Shown: positions 22,827 to 34,870 of the stretch, piece after piece
How the letters are laid out: each line of letters opens with the position of its first letter
Position numbering within the stretch: position 1 is the first letter of the stretch
Assembly (NCBI GenBank): GCA_033980235.1
Contig: CM067065.1
Coordinates: 7,581,328-7,645,327, forward strand
Source: Diadema setosum
Taxonomy: Eukaryota > Echinodermata > Echinoidea > Diadematoida > Diadematidae
DNA length: 64,000 nt
Direction of reading: 5' to 3'
Notes under the pieces: model-generated
The model's input: the letters and a program-made list of their open reading frames with translations, nothing else
Database searches by the model: none
Told to the model about the DNA's origin: nothing
Made by a program: the position numbers and the translations under genes

Positions 22827-25229
22827 GCAAAACAAGCAAGGACCGCGTATCTTTTTTCTTTTCAGTGTGGGTGGGGGTGGGGTGGGGGCTATACGGACGG
22901 GGAGGTGGATCTAGTTGGAGTTCAAGTAAAAAGGTCAATCGTATTTCTGCAGAGACTGCGATGAAACATGCTTATTAAACGAACATTGCATGGGTACTTC
23001 AATGAGATCCGATTGGTTATGTCTAAAATCGTTCCATTTCTTATCACTTCAAGCTTCCAGTAAAATACATGGAAATGATACTGCCGGCCTGATAATATAC
23101 GTCAAATATGATAATTCGTTGTGATTGGCTAGATTGCACCACGTGGTCGTGCGAAAATTTCAGTATAGTGCACGGTCGTGCAGTTTACCGTTCGAAGCAC
23201 TGACGTCTCACCTGTACGTTTGTCTATACGTTTGAGCTTCGCAGAGGGGAATGTGTGACCAAGCCCTGTAGCGTAGGCCTATGTGCACATAGAGCACAGG
23301 ACGCATAAAGTACGCAGTTTGTAAGTTACTCCGCTCGGCAATACGCATGCGCGGCTGTACGTAAACAAAATTGTCCTTATAATCTGGTTACACGAAATCG
23401 ATAGTAGATTCCAGATCTGGTAGAGCCTAGCCCTACAGAAAAAAAGCATGTAGATCAAGTGGTCTATGTTTTGATGAGCGCATGCTCTATTGATGCACCA
23501 AAAACACATACACACAAAAAAACAACAACACAAAAACAAATTTCAATCCCCCCATCCAAAATAAATAAATAGATAAATAAAACTATTCATTTTTTTTTTT
23601 GGCCGTGCTCATCGGTGAAAAATTCTTTTAAGAGTCACCCCTGCCATAGTTTTAACTAGAAACGATCAATCAGACAAATCATATTTGTATGCTATCGTGC
23701 ACTATATAAAAATGCATGCACCTCATGTGTTATCAATCTGACAATCAATCACATTTTTTCTTTATCAAAAGCAATATGTAATGTAATAATTGTGTAATGA
23801 TAACACGTTAAAGGGCAGAAGATTATACGATTATTTTCATAAGCAAAGAACGATTTGTAAAAGATGATAATGAAGACAAAGGAGAACAGCAGCAGATACA
23901 AATATAGGCCCCTCATTTACCTGGATAGGCGCAGAAGTAGTTTGTCTTTTCTCTGACTTGTGGCGGAATCGATACGTCATTGAGGGGATGGTCACGTGGG
24001 ACGTATTTAGGAGTTAGTTTGACGAATTCACCAGGCGTTCCAGATTTGATGTACCCACATATGCCTTCCAATTCTTGATTGTTCGTTAGGCAAATGTGAT
24101 CTTTTGCATAGTGTGTTTCTACCGAATCGGTGAAAAATAGCAACAAAAAATAAGATAAAAAAAAACATAACAGCAAAAATGATTAGAACGTGTTGCGAGA
24201 CACAATGGTTTGGCTCTCAATATTTTTTTTTTTTTGTAGGAAACGCCTTTGGAACGGAGTTTTAGAGGGAACATTGAAATGTATAGAGGTATAACCTACA
24301 AAGGCTGTATACATTATAGCAAGCTCAAATCAGGACAGCGAAAGTATAACCATTATAGAAGAGCTACATCTTCCAGGAGGGCGACTTTCACCGACAGCTG
24401 TTTAAAGGGAAGAAAATAGCAATATACATGAGGACTGAAAAAATGCATGGTATCAGTAGAATGAATGAGAAAATTTGGAGGAACGTCAGACCATCTGTTC
24501 AAAATTTGAGAATTTTGAAAGTTTTGGTGAATCCATCGCTGGATGAGAAACAAAGAACATTTTAGATTTCAACTATGGAGAACAATATTCGGAGGACAAG
24601 ATATTTTATTTTTACCCGTTTTTCGTACGCCATGTGATGGTAAAGTAAAGGGATGGTACAGTATTGGTAGAGATGAGAATTGGGTTTTTAACTTTATGCT
24701 AGATATCACAAAACTGTTTGTAAAATATTACAGAGCGTGCCTTTCTAAAAAGGAATTTAACGTTTATTTGATGATATTCGGTTTTGAACTGGCTGAGACA
24801 TCAAAAAACAAAGTAAAACAAAGCGATCGTAATAAAAGGCGGGTCCCACATTTTATCGAAATTGCTCTGTTTTGAGTATCTCGGCCATTTCAAAACCAAT
24901 TTTCATCAAAAAGAAAAAAAAAACCGTAGAATTCCTTTTGGAGTTACATGCTTTTTCATATTTCATAAGAGGTTTCTCGTAATCTCACCCCAAAATGTTA
25001 GAAACCGGATGTTAGGTCTCAACCAAAACTATACGATTTCTTTAAAGTGTTATCGTCATCTTACCAGCGATTGCTGCATGGAAACTTAAAGAAATACGAG
25101 TGGGGACCCCGCGGCAAGTTTCAGCTAGCATCAGGATCAAGCAAAAAGTACGATTTAGTCATTATTGAATTTAAAGCGAGTCATTCTCGCTTCTTCTTGA
25201 ATGGCAAAAAAAAAAAAAAAAAAAAGATG

Positions 25230-25267
<38 letters not shown>

Positions 25268-25908
25268 CTGTTTTTTTTTATCTTGACTTTTTCTTGACAA
25301 AAGTATCAGATGACAATGGCTATAGGGTGACTTGGCATTTGCTCCCAAGACAATTATTATTGTTCCCGTGTTATTTGATCTGAGGACTTACAGGGTAACG
25401 GTTAGGGTCGTAAAATGTTTCTAGTTTTTAGTTTGACGTGCGGATAAGGATTAGGATTAGATTTAAACTTGAACGTATGTTGCTTGACTGGTTGGTGGTC
25501 TCAGTGGGAATGAAGCTCGTGTTTGTCTCTAACAATTGCAGCAGTATGCTATAGTGGATGAAAGAAATGAGGAAGCGTTATGCATGCGTGTGCAGTAAGT
25601 GAATTGAGCGTTCGTGTTGGGGCCATATCATACAAATATATGATTATTCTTTAATATTTCAATACAATAACGCTTACAAAATCAGTGTGTCTAAAGAAGA
25701 TATTATAATAGAGACAGTTCATAAAAATCATCCGAATTATAGTCAATATTAGTAACAAAATGTTAAACCTTTCTTCATCTCTTTCAATATTAACACCTTG
25801 ATATTATCGTATGGGAAAAACTGAAAAAAAAAAACACAGAAATATGTTTTTACCTTGGCGGTCAATCAACAAAAGAAGTATGGTCCAATAGCCCCGAAAA
25901 ACCTGCAT
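19601..25908 (-). CDS. Left paralogue: predicted secreted EGF + C-type-lectin-like modular protein (4 exons seen, 3' end missing)
   Basis: Spliced gene read 5' to 3' as 25,908-25,854, 24,118-23,921, 22,761-22,657 and 19,909-19,601. The exons code for an 18-residue hydrophobic leader, a 66-residue unknown module, a 35-residue EGF-like module and a 103-residue C-type-lectin-like module. All junctions are phase 1, as is usual for shuffled extracellular modules, and all seen introns are GT-AG. The same exons, in the same order and phase, recur on the plus strand at 47.7-63.1 kb, which is the strongest evidence that the model is real. The last exon expected from the right copy (a short Cys-rich tail) was not found below 19,600. 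Inferred role: a secreted protein, possibly carbohydrate-binding or immune-related. The lectin assignment is by motif pattern only. TATA-like sequence lies about 100 bp upstream of the ATG, but no promoter is proven. Confidence 0.68.
20728..20796. repeat. Two adjacent perfect GGGAACCTGG hairpins
   Basis: 20,728-20,755 has 12-bp arms and a 4-base loop. 20,773-20,796 is a continuous 24-bp palindrome of the same core. They lie in the third intron of the left gene. Confidence 0.88.
21045..21277. mobile_element. 233-bp MITE with 30-bp TIRs
   Basis: GTATATGAATATAAGAACGA at the left is matched by the complement at the right with two differences over 30 bp; the inner part is CCCAAGTCCA. Confidence 0.82.
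21326..21515. mobile_element. 190-bp MITE, same family as its neighbour
   Basis: ATATGAATGTAAGAATGACC at the left and GGTCGTTCTTATATTCA at the right. It lies 48 bp from the first copy, inside the same intron. Confidence 0.78.
21858..22206. repeat. Imperfect inverted repeat with about 110-bp arms
   Basis: GTGGCCAAATTCC, TGCAGGTTTGT and CTATAACCTTTAACAT at the left are mirrored by ATGTTGAAGGTTATGTA, ACAAACCTGCA and TGACCACTT at the right. Decayed foldback element. Confidence 0.65.
22657..22761 (-). CDS. Left paralogue exon 3: EGF-like module
   Basis: 105 nt, phase 1-1, after an AACAG acceptor and before a GTACAT donor. It encodes the spacing C-x4-C-x4-C-x8-CCC with the typical GYxC end (ACMSNPCPFGQTC then DGYQCCC). 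This fits the first five cysteines of an EGF-like domain; the sixth may come from the first Cys of the next exon. The right copy has the same exon length, donor site and cysteine spacing. Confidence 0.72.
22798..22826. repeat. (AC)n microsatellite
   Basis: About 14 AC units just upstream of left exon 3. Confidence 0.9.
22827..23920. other. Intron 2 of the left gene, nothing else seen
   Basis: AT-rich with short poly-T and poly-A tracts. No repeat pair recognised. Confidence 0.5.
23921..24118 (-). CDS. Left paralogue exon 2: unknown extracellular module
   Basis: 198 nt, phase 1-1, 66 codons, bounded by a TAG acceptor and a GTAAAT donor. It shares long blocks with exon 2 of the right copy, including GYIKSGTP, KLTPK, YVP-D and YFCAYPG. 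Three cysteines are present. A fourth, found in the right copy after KLTPK, is replaced here by Tyr. I do not recognise the fold. The T-rich DNA just upstream reads in frame as a signal peptide (MLLCFFLSYFLLLFF), but it aligns with an equally T-rich stretch in the right copy and is better read as a polypyrimidine tract. Confidence 0.68.
24640..25050 (+). repeat. Dispersed repeat shared with 8,630-8,915
   Basis: Matches in order, with indels, the segment at 8.6-8.9 kb. It lies in the first intron of the left gene. Confidence 0.6.
25205..25264. repeat. Poly-A and (AC)n tracts
   Basis: About 20 A at 25,205-25,224 and about 15 AC units at 25,232-25,262. Confidence 0.9.
25854..25908 (-). CDS. Left paralogue exon 1: start codon and signal-peptide-like leader
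   Basis: Reads MQVFRGYWTILLLLIDRQ, then one base (G) of the next codon, then a GTAAAA donor. It has a short basic n-region, a hydrophobic core (YWTILLLLI) and a polar end, as in a signal peptide, though the core is short. The start was chosen because this ATG is in frame with the next exon; another ATG four bases upstream is out of frame. The same 55-nt exon occurs at 47,670-47,724. A T-rich tract precedes the ATG and an AG lies just after it, so this could instead be an internal exon with an acceptor, and the true start further upstream. Confidence 0.55.
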
Positions 25909-26554
25909 TCATGATGAATGATAAAGGCGTAGAAAAAACAAAACACGCGTACAAGTCTTTTCGATTTCAGATAACATCATAGTAAAGCCCATACACATAT
26001 AAACAAAAACAAAATTGTATCCTAAATGGCGTACTGATAATTACTATGCTTCCTGATTAGGGAGTCCATGTAACCTCTAAACAAGGCAACGGGGCTGCGA
26101 AATGAGACTTAGTCGTAACACGTGCATTGTGAAAAAAACTGATAAATGCGAGATATTGTATTGGTAAATGGTGGTCACGAAACACTATAAACACACAATG
26201 CTATTTAAATTAATATAAATGCTCTTGTCCCCGCCCGGTTCATGCGCTTCAACTCGTTTAGATCATGTACATTGCACATTATACGCACAATTCATGCCAG
26301 CTGGGTTTCAATCAGCCAATCCAGACCTAAGTCGTCTTTTAACGATGTGTCCTGTATCGACCCAAGTGATTAATAGACGAGCCCTATAGTGGTCCATTTA
26401 CTTGTTGGAATTATGAAGGTGAAAGTAATTGTTTTCATCATCCATTGTACAGAAGACAGGCCAAATTTGCAATACGTATCATACGCACTAAGTTTGGTTC
26501 TACAGGTATACGAAGAACACGTCTACATAGAATAAGATTAGAAAACCTGAAAAT
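25909..26554. other. Region upstream of the left gene
   Basis: On the minus strand GTTTATATGTG lies about 95 bp before the ATG and could be a weak TATA box. About 60 bp of this upstream sequence is conserved with 47,610-47,669. Nothing else recognised. Confidence 0.35.
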
Positions 26555-26714
26555 ATCAGGCGCTTATCCAGGAATTCCGTTAAGAGGGGGCGCAACATTA
26601 AAGGGGGCGGGGGCGCACGCACCCTCCCCATTTTTCTTTGTATCTATTTTGTTTTAATCAAATTAAAGGGGGGGGGGGTGCGCCCGGTGAGGTCCTCCCT
26701 GGATCCGCCACTGA
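26555..26714. mobile_element. Short GGATCCGCCACTGA element with poly-G blocks
   Basis: Left end GCGCTTATCCAGGAATTCCG, right end CTGGATCCGCCACTGA, internal GGGGGCG runs. Same family as 16,980-17,157. Confidence 0.65.
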
Positions 26715-27035
26715 ATATTGCAACTGGTCAACCCAACAAAAACAAACACGTCATTTACACTCATAAGCTTTATACACCCACAATTGTATTGTTTTGTACC
26801 AAGAATTCTTTCCAAGGGAAGGGGTCTGATGGCACATGGTATCTTTATTAGTCAATGCAGAAAGGGTGGATTATTATTAATTCATGAATCTATCCATTTA
26901 TGTTGTGTGCCCCCTTCCCCACGATTAAAGCATTTGTAGCAATTCCGACCTCTACGTCTACATTAATGCTGTATGCTTTGGATGATTTTCTTTTGTGTGT
27001 TTTATTTTTGATGTTGTGCTGGGTTTATGCTGTAA

Positions 27036-28122
27036 GGGTGGGATTTCACGGAGCACGCGAACGATTTGCGAAGGACGCGAATGACAAAATCCAACATTCG
27101 GAAAAGTTTTTCTCCGAATGTTTTCCGACAATGAAGCCGGAAACTATTCTTGCGCAATTTGTGCGAAGTTCCCACGACGTATGTGCGATTGTCGTGTGTA
27201 TCATTGCTAAAGTACAGCATGTTACGTACACGAAGAACACGCGACGGAAATGCGAACAACGAAAAATTTTCAATAATCATGGGAGAAAATGTAGCAATGA
27301 GAGGTGGAAGCAATAAAAAAAAATCAACTCAAATCAGCTCTCTTGAGTTGATTTTTTTTCTTTCCTCTATTTCTCTTTTCGTTTTCTCTCGTTTCTCTAT
27401 CGTGTAATTGCCTACATTTTTTCCCCTAGGACGTATCTCCACTAGTAAAGCATTTTTTTTTTTTGCAGTTCCTCTAACACAATCTCTATAGTTCAAATGA
27501 AATTTACATACTTAAGATTGATTTTAAGTATATTCTGCGATTTTTTTTTTTGGTATATCAAATATTCTTTCTCTTTGCTAGTTTATAATTTCTTTTGTTG
27601 CTATAGTTGTTGTTTGATGTTTAGATGTATGCTACGATTTCTATTTGCAGAAAACGTACAGGGCATACATCCCCCAAACGTGCGCTAAACGTTCGCGAGA
27701 ATGTCTCATAAGGTACGCGAACAGTTTGCGATTACGTCGTAAAATGATCGGAAAAACTTCGCAGATTTCGCGTAACATACGCGAGACATTCTCAGAAGTT
27801 TCGGAGTCTGTTTGGGGTTTCACGAACATTTTGCGAACATCGCGCGTGTCTTGCGAAGGTCTTGCGCATATGACGAAGCTTTAAAGACACTTTCGAGAAC
27901 AATTCACGAGCAAATCCCGACTAAGTGTGCGGAAAAGGTTCGCGAAAAATTTCAAACTTTTTTGAAATTCTCGCCGAAGTAAAAACGACATTCGCGAACA
28001 ATTGACGACGTTTCCGAACCCTCACGTTTGTTTGGCGATCTTTTGCAGACTAAAATGCGAATGTTGGATTTTGCCATTCGCGTCATTCGCAAATCGTTCG
28101 CGTGCTCCGTGAAATCCCACCC
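27036..28122. mobile_element. PIF/Harbinger-type non-autonomous DNA transposon
   Basis: 1,087 bp with about 64-bp TIRs starting GGGTGGGATTTCACGGAGCA, two mismatches between ends, flanked on both sides by TAA (27,033-27,035 and 28,123-28,125). A 3-bp TAA target duplication is diagnostic of PIF/Harbinger elements. Sub-terminal CGCGAACG-type repeats fill both halves. No transposase was seen. Confidence 0.8.
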
Positions 28123-28125
28123 TAA

Positions 28126-29346
28126 CAGAGGGCAGTGTGGCTATCCCTTTTCCGACCAGATATTTTGTCAATTTGCGTATTTTTAATGTGCACATGTACG
28201 TTTCTCCTTACCAAGTTTGTTCCATGGGGTTCATGGGGTAGATTACACCGGTCAGGAGCGTTCCCCCTTTTGTGTGTGTGTGTGTGTGGGAGGAGGGGGG
28301 GGGGGGGGGGGGGAGGGGAGCTGACGGACGAATCCGCCCTCAGGGTTCAGAATGACGGGCATTTTATTTCTAAATGAAGAGATTGGCTCATGTAACTGTG
28401 ATGGGTCCAACGTTTTAGGCTTGGTGGGATTTCAATTGATAATTCACCAGCAGCCAGCTCCCAGACTATTTACACCAGTTCCAAAACATTTTACTTCATT
28501 GTTGTCCTAAAATTCCGACCAAGAAGAAGAAGAAAAAAAAAAAAGAAAAAAAGATGCCTATAAGCAACATAGGTACAAATAACAACTATAGATTATTAAG
28601 GGGATTATGCAATCCTCCCATCAAGTAATGATGTAGCAAAATATCACACCTACCTTAAACCCCATTATCGTGTTTCGACTTCACGATTTCCAGTCACCAG
28701 GGCCTATACGGAAATGTGCCAACCTGAGCGTTTTCAGTGCTACCTTCGTCTTAAGTCCAAGGAAGTTTTTTTTTTTTTCTTTCCGAAGCCAACGTTTGTC
28801 GGCAGGTTTTTTTTTTTCTTTCTTCAATAGGCCGCAGCCAAGTTAATAGATAAGACGCTGTATTCAATGAGGTCAATACTGTAGGTGAATGTAGGGGAGC
28901 GATCTGTCTTTCCCCACAGAGGTGCTCCTATATTCGCAAATAGCAGCGACAGTCAGGTGCTGAGCACTCGACGTCGTATTTATGGTCAGTTTAGCTGTTT
29001 CATGATTATTGTTGCCATCCCAACGCCATGAACCCCCCCCCCCCCCCTTTGCAGCAGATCGAGCGCTACTGTAATTTTAATTTCAGATCTGTGCACTTTT
29101 CCAAATGGGAGGCGAAAAAAAATAGTCTCGTTTATTTCAGCAAATTTACATACATATTTAATGTTCCCATACTTTGCAAAATTAGCTTTTTTTTTTTAAG
29201 GACGTGAAACAAGCCGTAAGCAAAACCTCTCACAATCGCACTCATCGCAACTTAAGGCCTTCAAATTTTACCCCTGCTTGAAAGACCAGGAATGAACAAC
29301 AACAACAACAGCAAAATATTCCGTATAGCTCCGGTAAATACCGAAT

Positions 29347-29377
<31 letters not shown>

Positions 29378-30756
29378 CAACAACAACAAACAAACAAAAC
29401 AAAGCAAAACAATAAAACCCTTCAAAGGAAATTAACACTTACATCAAAACAATGCCCTTTTTAAACCAAACTCCCCCCCCCCCTTTTTGCTCCACTGCAC
29501 TTGCCTATACGCTGAACCTCTAAGACATAATAATCCGAATAAGGACATCTCGCCTTTTGTCAGTAATGTGTTGTTGTTCATGTCCATCAGCGCTTTTTAA
29601 TTAATCTGATTATTAAAGTGCGCCGCGTCGTTTCTATATATAAAATTGGGGTGCGTGAGATAGTCATCGGCTTTACTCGGATGACCACACTCATTCTGTT
29701 TAATTTTTCTGTTTTCCTTTTGAGTGGCAGTTGTGACCAATTTCCCAATACTATCAATAGGGCAGAACGCGCATTGGATTGGAAAAAAAAGGCATCAACT
29801 AGGTTTTCCGGCTATTTCAATATTTCGTCATCCAATTTTCATATCAGAAGCTTTCGATTTCGTCAAATTTGCTCAAGCATCGAAAAACTGTAATTCAGCG
29901 TCGTTTCTTTCTTCGTTCATACATTGACAAATTTGGCAACCGATTGCGCATTTGCACAACTTTAATACATCTAATGCGCATGCATTTTTCGGGAATGATT
30001 AGGCGTGTTCATCTTCGTCTTGTTGCCATCATTCTCATTTCGAGCTTTCTTCATAGGCAAGGACGTTCATAGAAGAAGCATTCATATGAAACCTCTAAGA
30101 AATCTTTTAAAAGTGCATTACGTGTCCCGAGATTGAATTCAATGTTACTAACGTTTACACGTGGATCAGAAATGACGATGAAAATAAGTATTGTATATAA
30201 ATGAAGGTTAAAATGCTGTGTGATGTTCACAATCAATATAAACAGTGATAAAGGTTTCAAATTGAGATTTTAAGCACTGTGACAATGTGTAAGATTTCCT
30301 GAAAATAAAATTGTAAATTAAAGAAATTAAACACTATATTGAATCTTGCATCATATTCAAGAAAACAGCAACACACACGCAAAAAAAAAAATAGGATGGT
30401 CAGACAAACGCGGTGATCATAATGACAAAAATTAAAGATGAAAATAAAAAAATCACCTTCTATGATAAAGGTTGACATAATATAGTCACTCTTGCTTACA
30501 TGCAATATTGCATTTTAAGACAAAAAATTTAAATTGTTACAAAATGAATTTGAAAGGGCTTTCATGTGTTCTTCAAGCCCATTGCAGTAATTTTAATGCA
30601 CAGCTCAGAAACCCATGCCAAAACACTACTCATGAGCACTATCTTTACTGCTGAGGACGTAATTATGTTTTCTTCTTTTCGAAACAGAAGGACGTTAGCT
30701 TGATGATAGTACACTTAAAGGGCGTGAAGGTAGAAACTTTGAAACTATATATGGAC

Positions 30757-30791
<35 letters not shown>

Positions 30792-31261
30792 AGTGTGTGT
30801 GTGTGTTTCTATTTTTCCAGAACTTTTCACCAGACAAACTCTAATTACGATAATATATCAGTTTCTCTTTTGACAAAAACTGAGGTGGCGAATAAAGCCA
30901 GGTGGAAACACAAAAATACCATGGGCTAAATATACGTAATGGCCTTGCGGATACGTGTTGTTGTTAAGTTTGCCTGGCGACAAATCTCATTAATTTGAGC
31001 TCAAGTAATGAGAAAACCAATCATCTGTGAACGCAACGTGTCCTTTACCCATATTAAAGGATCGAATTAATTAGCCTTTTGTCAAGGCAATCTCGCTGTA
31101 ATGGGTGAACATAGTGAGCCCACTCGGATGGGCTCTCTTCAACGCACAGAGAAAGGGCTTTGACAAAAGGCTAGGATTGAAGAAGCATGTGTACTGCTGC
31201 TCAAACAACAAACACGTGACAAGAACTACTGTTAACCCCTCCACCCTCACCCAATGATACA
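28126..31261. other. Intergenic, mostly simple repeats
   Basis: Poly-G at about 28,289-28,313, poly-T runs near 28,768 and 28,807, poly-C near 29,035, a long poly-A at 29,348-29,377 and (TG)n at 30,761-30,790. An inverted AGCCTTTTGTCAA/TTGACAAAAGGCT pair lies at 31,073-31,172. No supported gene apart from a weak candidate at 29,681. Confidence 0.5.
29635..29893 (+). CDS. Weak candidate: TATA-like box followed by signal-peptide-like ORF
   Basis: TATATATAAAA at 29,635-29,645 precedes an ATG at 29,681 that opens MTTLILFNFSVFLLSGSC, hydrophobic like a signal peptide. The frame ends at 29,893. No homologous sequence is present elsewhere in the window and no downstream exon is identified. It could be chance. 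Confidence 0.15.
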
Positions 31262-31924
31262 ATGAGACCGAAAACGAACAGTCGCACCCCTTGATTGTAC
31301 ACGAGGACGCAAACAAGGTGAAATGGGTCAACCGAGTCTATTTTGAGTTTTTCATATTTTCTGTTAGAGCTATCCTTCTACGTTATTCTTAAGTTTGGGA
31401 TCATAACAGGAACGGGAAAGTGTGTTTTGAGCAGTTTTTCTACAACCCTTTTTTTTTTGGGGGGGGGGGGGGTATAATGATCAGCTATGTCTTAGAGGCC
31501 CCCTTTCAGTTCTTGAAATCCTTTGCATACTCTTTACTTTCAAGTTTGATAACCTTTAAAAGAATAAAGGGTGTATTTTGTAAGTTGCCTTTGGTTATGG
31601 ACATATAGTGTGATAATAAAGCACGCTTAATTTCAGCTTAATCTGATAATCCCTTCGTTGTTGTTGCTCCGGTGGTTTGCATCCTGTGTTTTGTTCCTCT
31701 CATCGCACAGCCAGCACGGTTCGGTAAAGATTAAGCGCTTGAATAGACACTGTACTTCAGAGCCTCTTTTCTCAGTTCACACTTTTCCAGAATTTAGATT
31801 AGGGGAGTCCATTTAAATTGAGTTCTACATCATTTCAAAGCTTAGAGTCTGCTCTTTCGGAATCTTCCCTTTACTAAATATCCATGTCTGGCGACTTTTT
31901 GTTGGTTTTGTGATGCAGGGTCAC
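31262..31924 (+). mobile_element. GTGACCGTGCA TIR element, 5' end degraded
   Basis: Matches 15,443-16,107 in order and ends GTTTTGTGATGCAGGGTCAC. The left terminus is diverged to GAGACCGAAAACGAACAGTC. Confidence 0.65.
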
Positions 31925-32020
31925 CAATGGTGATTATATAATATCATTCATATAAAGCTGTTTTGAATATTACTAAGTGCTAACTCAATGCATCATAGCA
32001 TAGTTACCCTGTATGCAGAC

Positions 32021-32021
32021 A

Positions 32022-32054
<33 letters not shown>
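32021..32054. repeat. (GA)n microsatellite
   Basis: GA run with one T interruption. Confidence 0.9.
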
Positions 32055-32602
32055 GGGACAGGGAGAGTCAGCCCTATAAAGAAATGATTACTTATAGAGT
32101 TTCAAGTGTTTTCTCCCCGTTTAATCACTGCCGGAATTTATGAATCTTTTATTCATTTTTCCCTTTCCTTGCCCGCTAAAAGAGGATTTTATTACAGGCA
32201 CATATTTTAGATGTAGGTCCTATTGAATTGCGAGAGGCTTTTCTCTGTCTCCTGTCCTTTCGAATAAATTAATATCGCAAAGTATGGGGATATTAATGAT
32301 ACATGCAAATTAACGCCTATGATTAAAGAAAAAAAATACTCCCCCCTTTTTTTTTTGGGGGGGGGGTCCCTCTAAAACCCTGTCGAGGTCTGATATGAAA
32401 GTTGCTGCGGTACTCGACTAGCTGCAAGACGGGGTCGTCCATGACAGAATTATAGCGAAGGACGACAATTATCATGGAAACTAACAGTCTATGATAAAAG
32501 AGAATACGTTTCCCCTCTTGGTTTCCATCTAGAACCGTTTAGAGATCTGAAATAGAAATTGCAAGAGATACTCGATTTGATGTAAGACTGGGTTGTTAGT
32601 GA

Positions 32603-33023
32603 CATATGACGACAATCATGCAATGGTCAGAAAGACGTTAAATCTAATATTTCGCTGAAAATCACTACGAATTATACCTTGCTACTAGTGGTACTTAATG
32701 ACGTGTAGGAGCTTATAGCCATTGTGATTTTTAAGCCGATCAATTTCTTTCATTCGCCAACTTCCAAGTCTCGTTGGACATGTTGGAAAGAAAAAAAAAT
32801 ATAGCACAATCTTGTTCCATCAAATCGTTTACCAGTTGATTTTACTCTTTCAGCTATAGCAATCATAGAACATGATAAAGGACGTAATTTTCCGAAGTAT
32901 GAAGATCAGTCCAGAACAAATAGAACAATACAAGTAAACATGCAAATAAATGGCGTAGTGAGGAAAAAAAGTGCCTGGGACGTGGGTCGTAGTGCTGGCT
33001 CTGGAACCACTTGTAATCAGATG

Positions 33024-33067
<44 letters not shown>

Positions 33068-33705
33068 GGGAGATCGACCGAAAAGTAGAAGGAAAGAGAG
33101 ATGGAGGAAATATTAAAAAATATAAAATCAATATTAATAGAGTTTCAGGGTGTTTTCCATCAGTTTAATCGCTACCGGAGTTTATGAATACTTCATTTAC
33201 TTATTCGATTTCTTGTCTCCCAACAAGCCCAATCAATTTTGGATGCATTCAGTCGTGTGAGGTTTAGCGGAGCTTCCTGTCCTTTCGAATAAATAATTTA
33301 ATCTCGCAAAGTATGGAGATGTTAATAATACATGTCAACTAATAGTAATACAAAACATTTTTTTTTTCCTTTTCTGCTTCCATCTAATCTAGAACCGTTT
33401 AGAGATCTCAAATGGCAGTTGCAGTGGTACTTGATCTACTACAAGTGGGGGTCGTTAATGACGGAATTACAATGACGACATTGACAATGACAACAGCTAG
33501 GACTTTCATTCTATGACTTTCGCTGAAAATGCCATTCATTCATTGACATCCGAACGTCGTTGGATAGACTATCGCAACGTTTGTCTTGCAAAAATCTTGT
33601 TCCGTCACTTCTGTAACCATTCGCTTTTTGCGTCATAACAATCACAGGACATAATTCTAACTTCATATGAACTTTAACCCGCATTCTCTCCGTGATATTT
33701 CGGTG
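32603..33705 (+). repeat. 1.1-kb direct repeat, copy A
   Basis: Very similar along its length to 39,843-40,925, including a (GA)n tract (33,026-33,064) at the same place. Both copies end at TGATATTTCGGTG. Not coding; no LTR-type TG/CA termini. Confidence 0.85.
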
Positions 33706-34700
33706 CGAGCGAGCCGAAATTTTTGTATTTCAGCTTACAAAACATGGAATTCTTGTCATTTTTTGCTTATTAAATCTTAAAATTCTAATCAAGATATAGT
33801 GACGGCTTTATAGATAACGATTTATACCAACAAACAGAGGACTCGAAAAAATACTCTAATTTAGTACGCGCGAGTAAGCCGAAATTTGTACATTTCCGCG
33901 TCATCATCACGTTTTGTTCTTATCTTTTTTTTGATAAATTTTGGCGAGCGAGCGCAGTGAGCGAGCCGAATTTTTTTTTTTTTGTATTTCAGCTTAATTC
34001 TTGTCATTTTTTTTTTTGCTCATTAAATCTTACAATTCTAATGAAGATATAGTGACGGCCATACAGACAACGATTTATACCAACAAACTAAGGACTTGAA
34101 AAAATACTCTAAATTAGTACGCGCGAGTGAGCCGAAATTTGTATATTTTCGCGTCATCATCACGTTTTGTTCTTATCTTCTTCTTCTTTTTTGATAAATT
34201 TTGGCGAGCGAGCGCAGCGAGCGAACCGAAAATTTTTGTATTTCAGCTTACAAAACATGGAATTCTTGTCATTTTTTTTTGCTTATTAAATCTTTCAATT
34301 CTAATCAAGATATAGTGACGGCCTTGTAGATAACGTTTTATACCAACAAACTGAGGACTTGAAAAATACTCTTAATTAGTACGCGCGAGTGAGCCGAAAT
34401 TTGTATATTTCCACGTCATCATTACGTTTTGTTCTTATCTTGTTTAATTTGCTTTTTTTTCGCGCCCTAACCCCCCCCCCCCCCATATTCGAAACCGTTG
34501 GCGCCCTCTTTTGATCCAATCGGCGATCGCTTCAGAACGAAAGAAATTGCAGCCGCTGCTCCGTGTTACATTTTGCCTTCTAACGATGGCATTGTGTGAG
34601 CACATTATACATTGTCATTTTGTCCGTTCTTTTTTTTAATATAAATTTTGGCGAGCGAGCGCAGTGAACGAGCCGAAAATATTTGTATTTCAGCTTACAA
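33706..34700 (+). repeat. Tandem units with CGAGCGAGCGCAG(T/C)GAGCGAGCCG-type boxes
   Basis: The box GCGAGCGAGCGCAG recurs near 33,943, 34,203 and 34,650 (partial at 33,706), each followed by TTTGTATTTCAGCTTACAAA and ending in ACGCGCGAGT.AGCCGAAA. Spacing is 240-450 bp. Confidence 0.82.
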
Positions 34701-34821
34701 AACATGGAATTCTTGTGTGAACACAATAAACATTGTCATTTTGTCCGCGTCATCATCATGTTTTGTTGTTATCTTGTTTGATTTGGTTTTCTGCCCCCCC
34801 CCCCCCTTTCCGGGCGATTTT

Positions 34822-34870
34822 CTTCTTCTTCTTCTTCTTCTTCTTCTTCTTTCTTTTTTTTTTTTTTTTT
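34822..34870. repeat. TTC/CTT microsatellite and poly-T
   Basis: About ten TTC units then a T run, directly before the long repeat's hairpin. Confidence 0.9.

Noticed and set aside
23913..24176. Hydrophobic N-terminus MLLCFFLSYFLLLFF read through into left exon 2 as a signal peptide
   Set aside because: The T-rich DNA aligns with a T-rich stretch before the right exon 2 that is not conserved as protein, and a TAG acceptor is shared at the same place. A better leader lies in exon 1.
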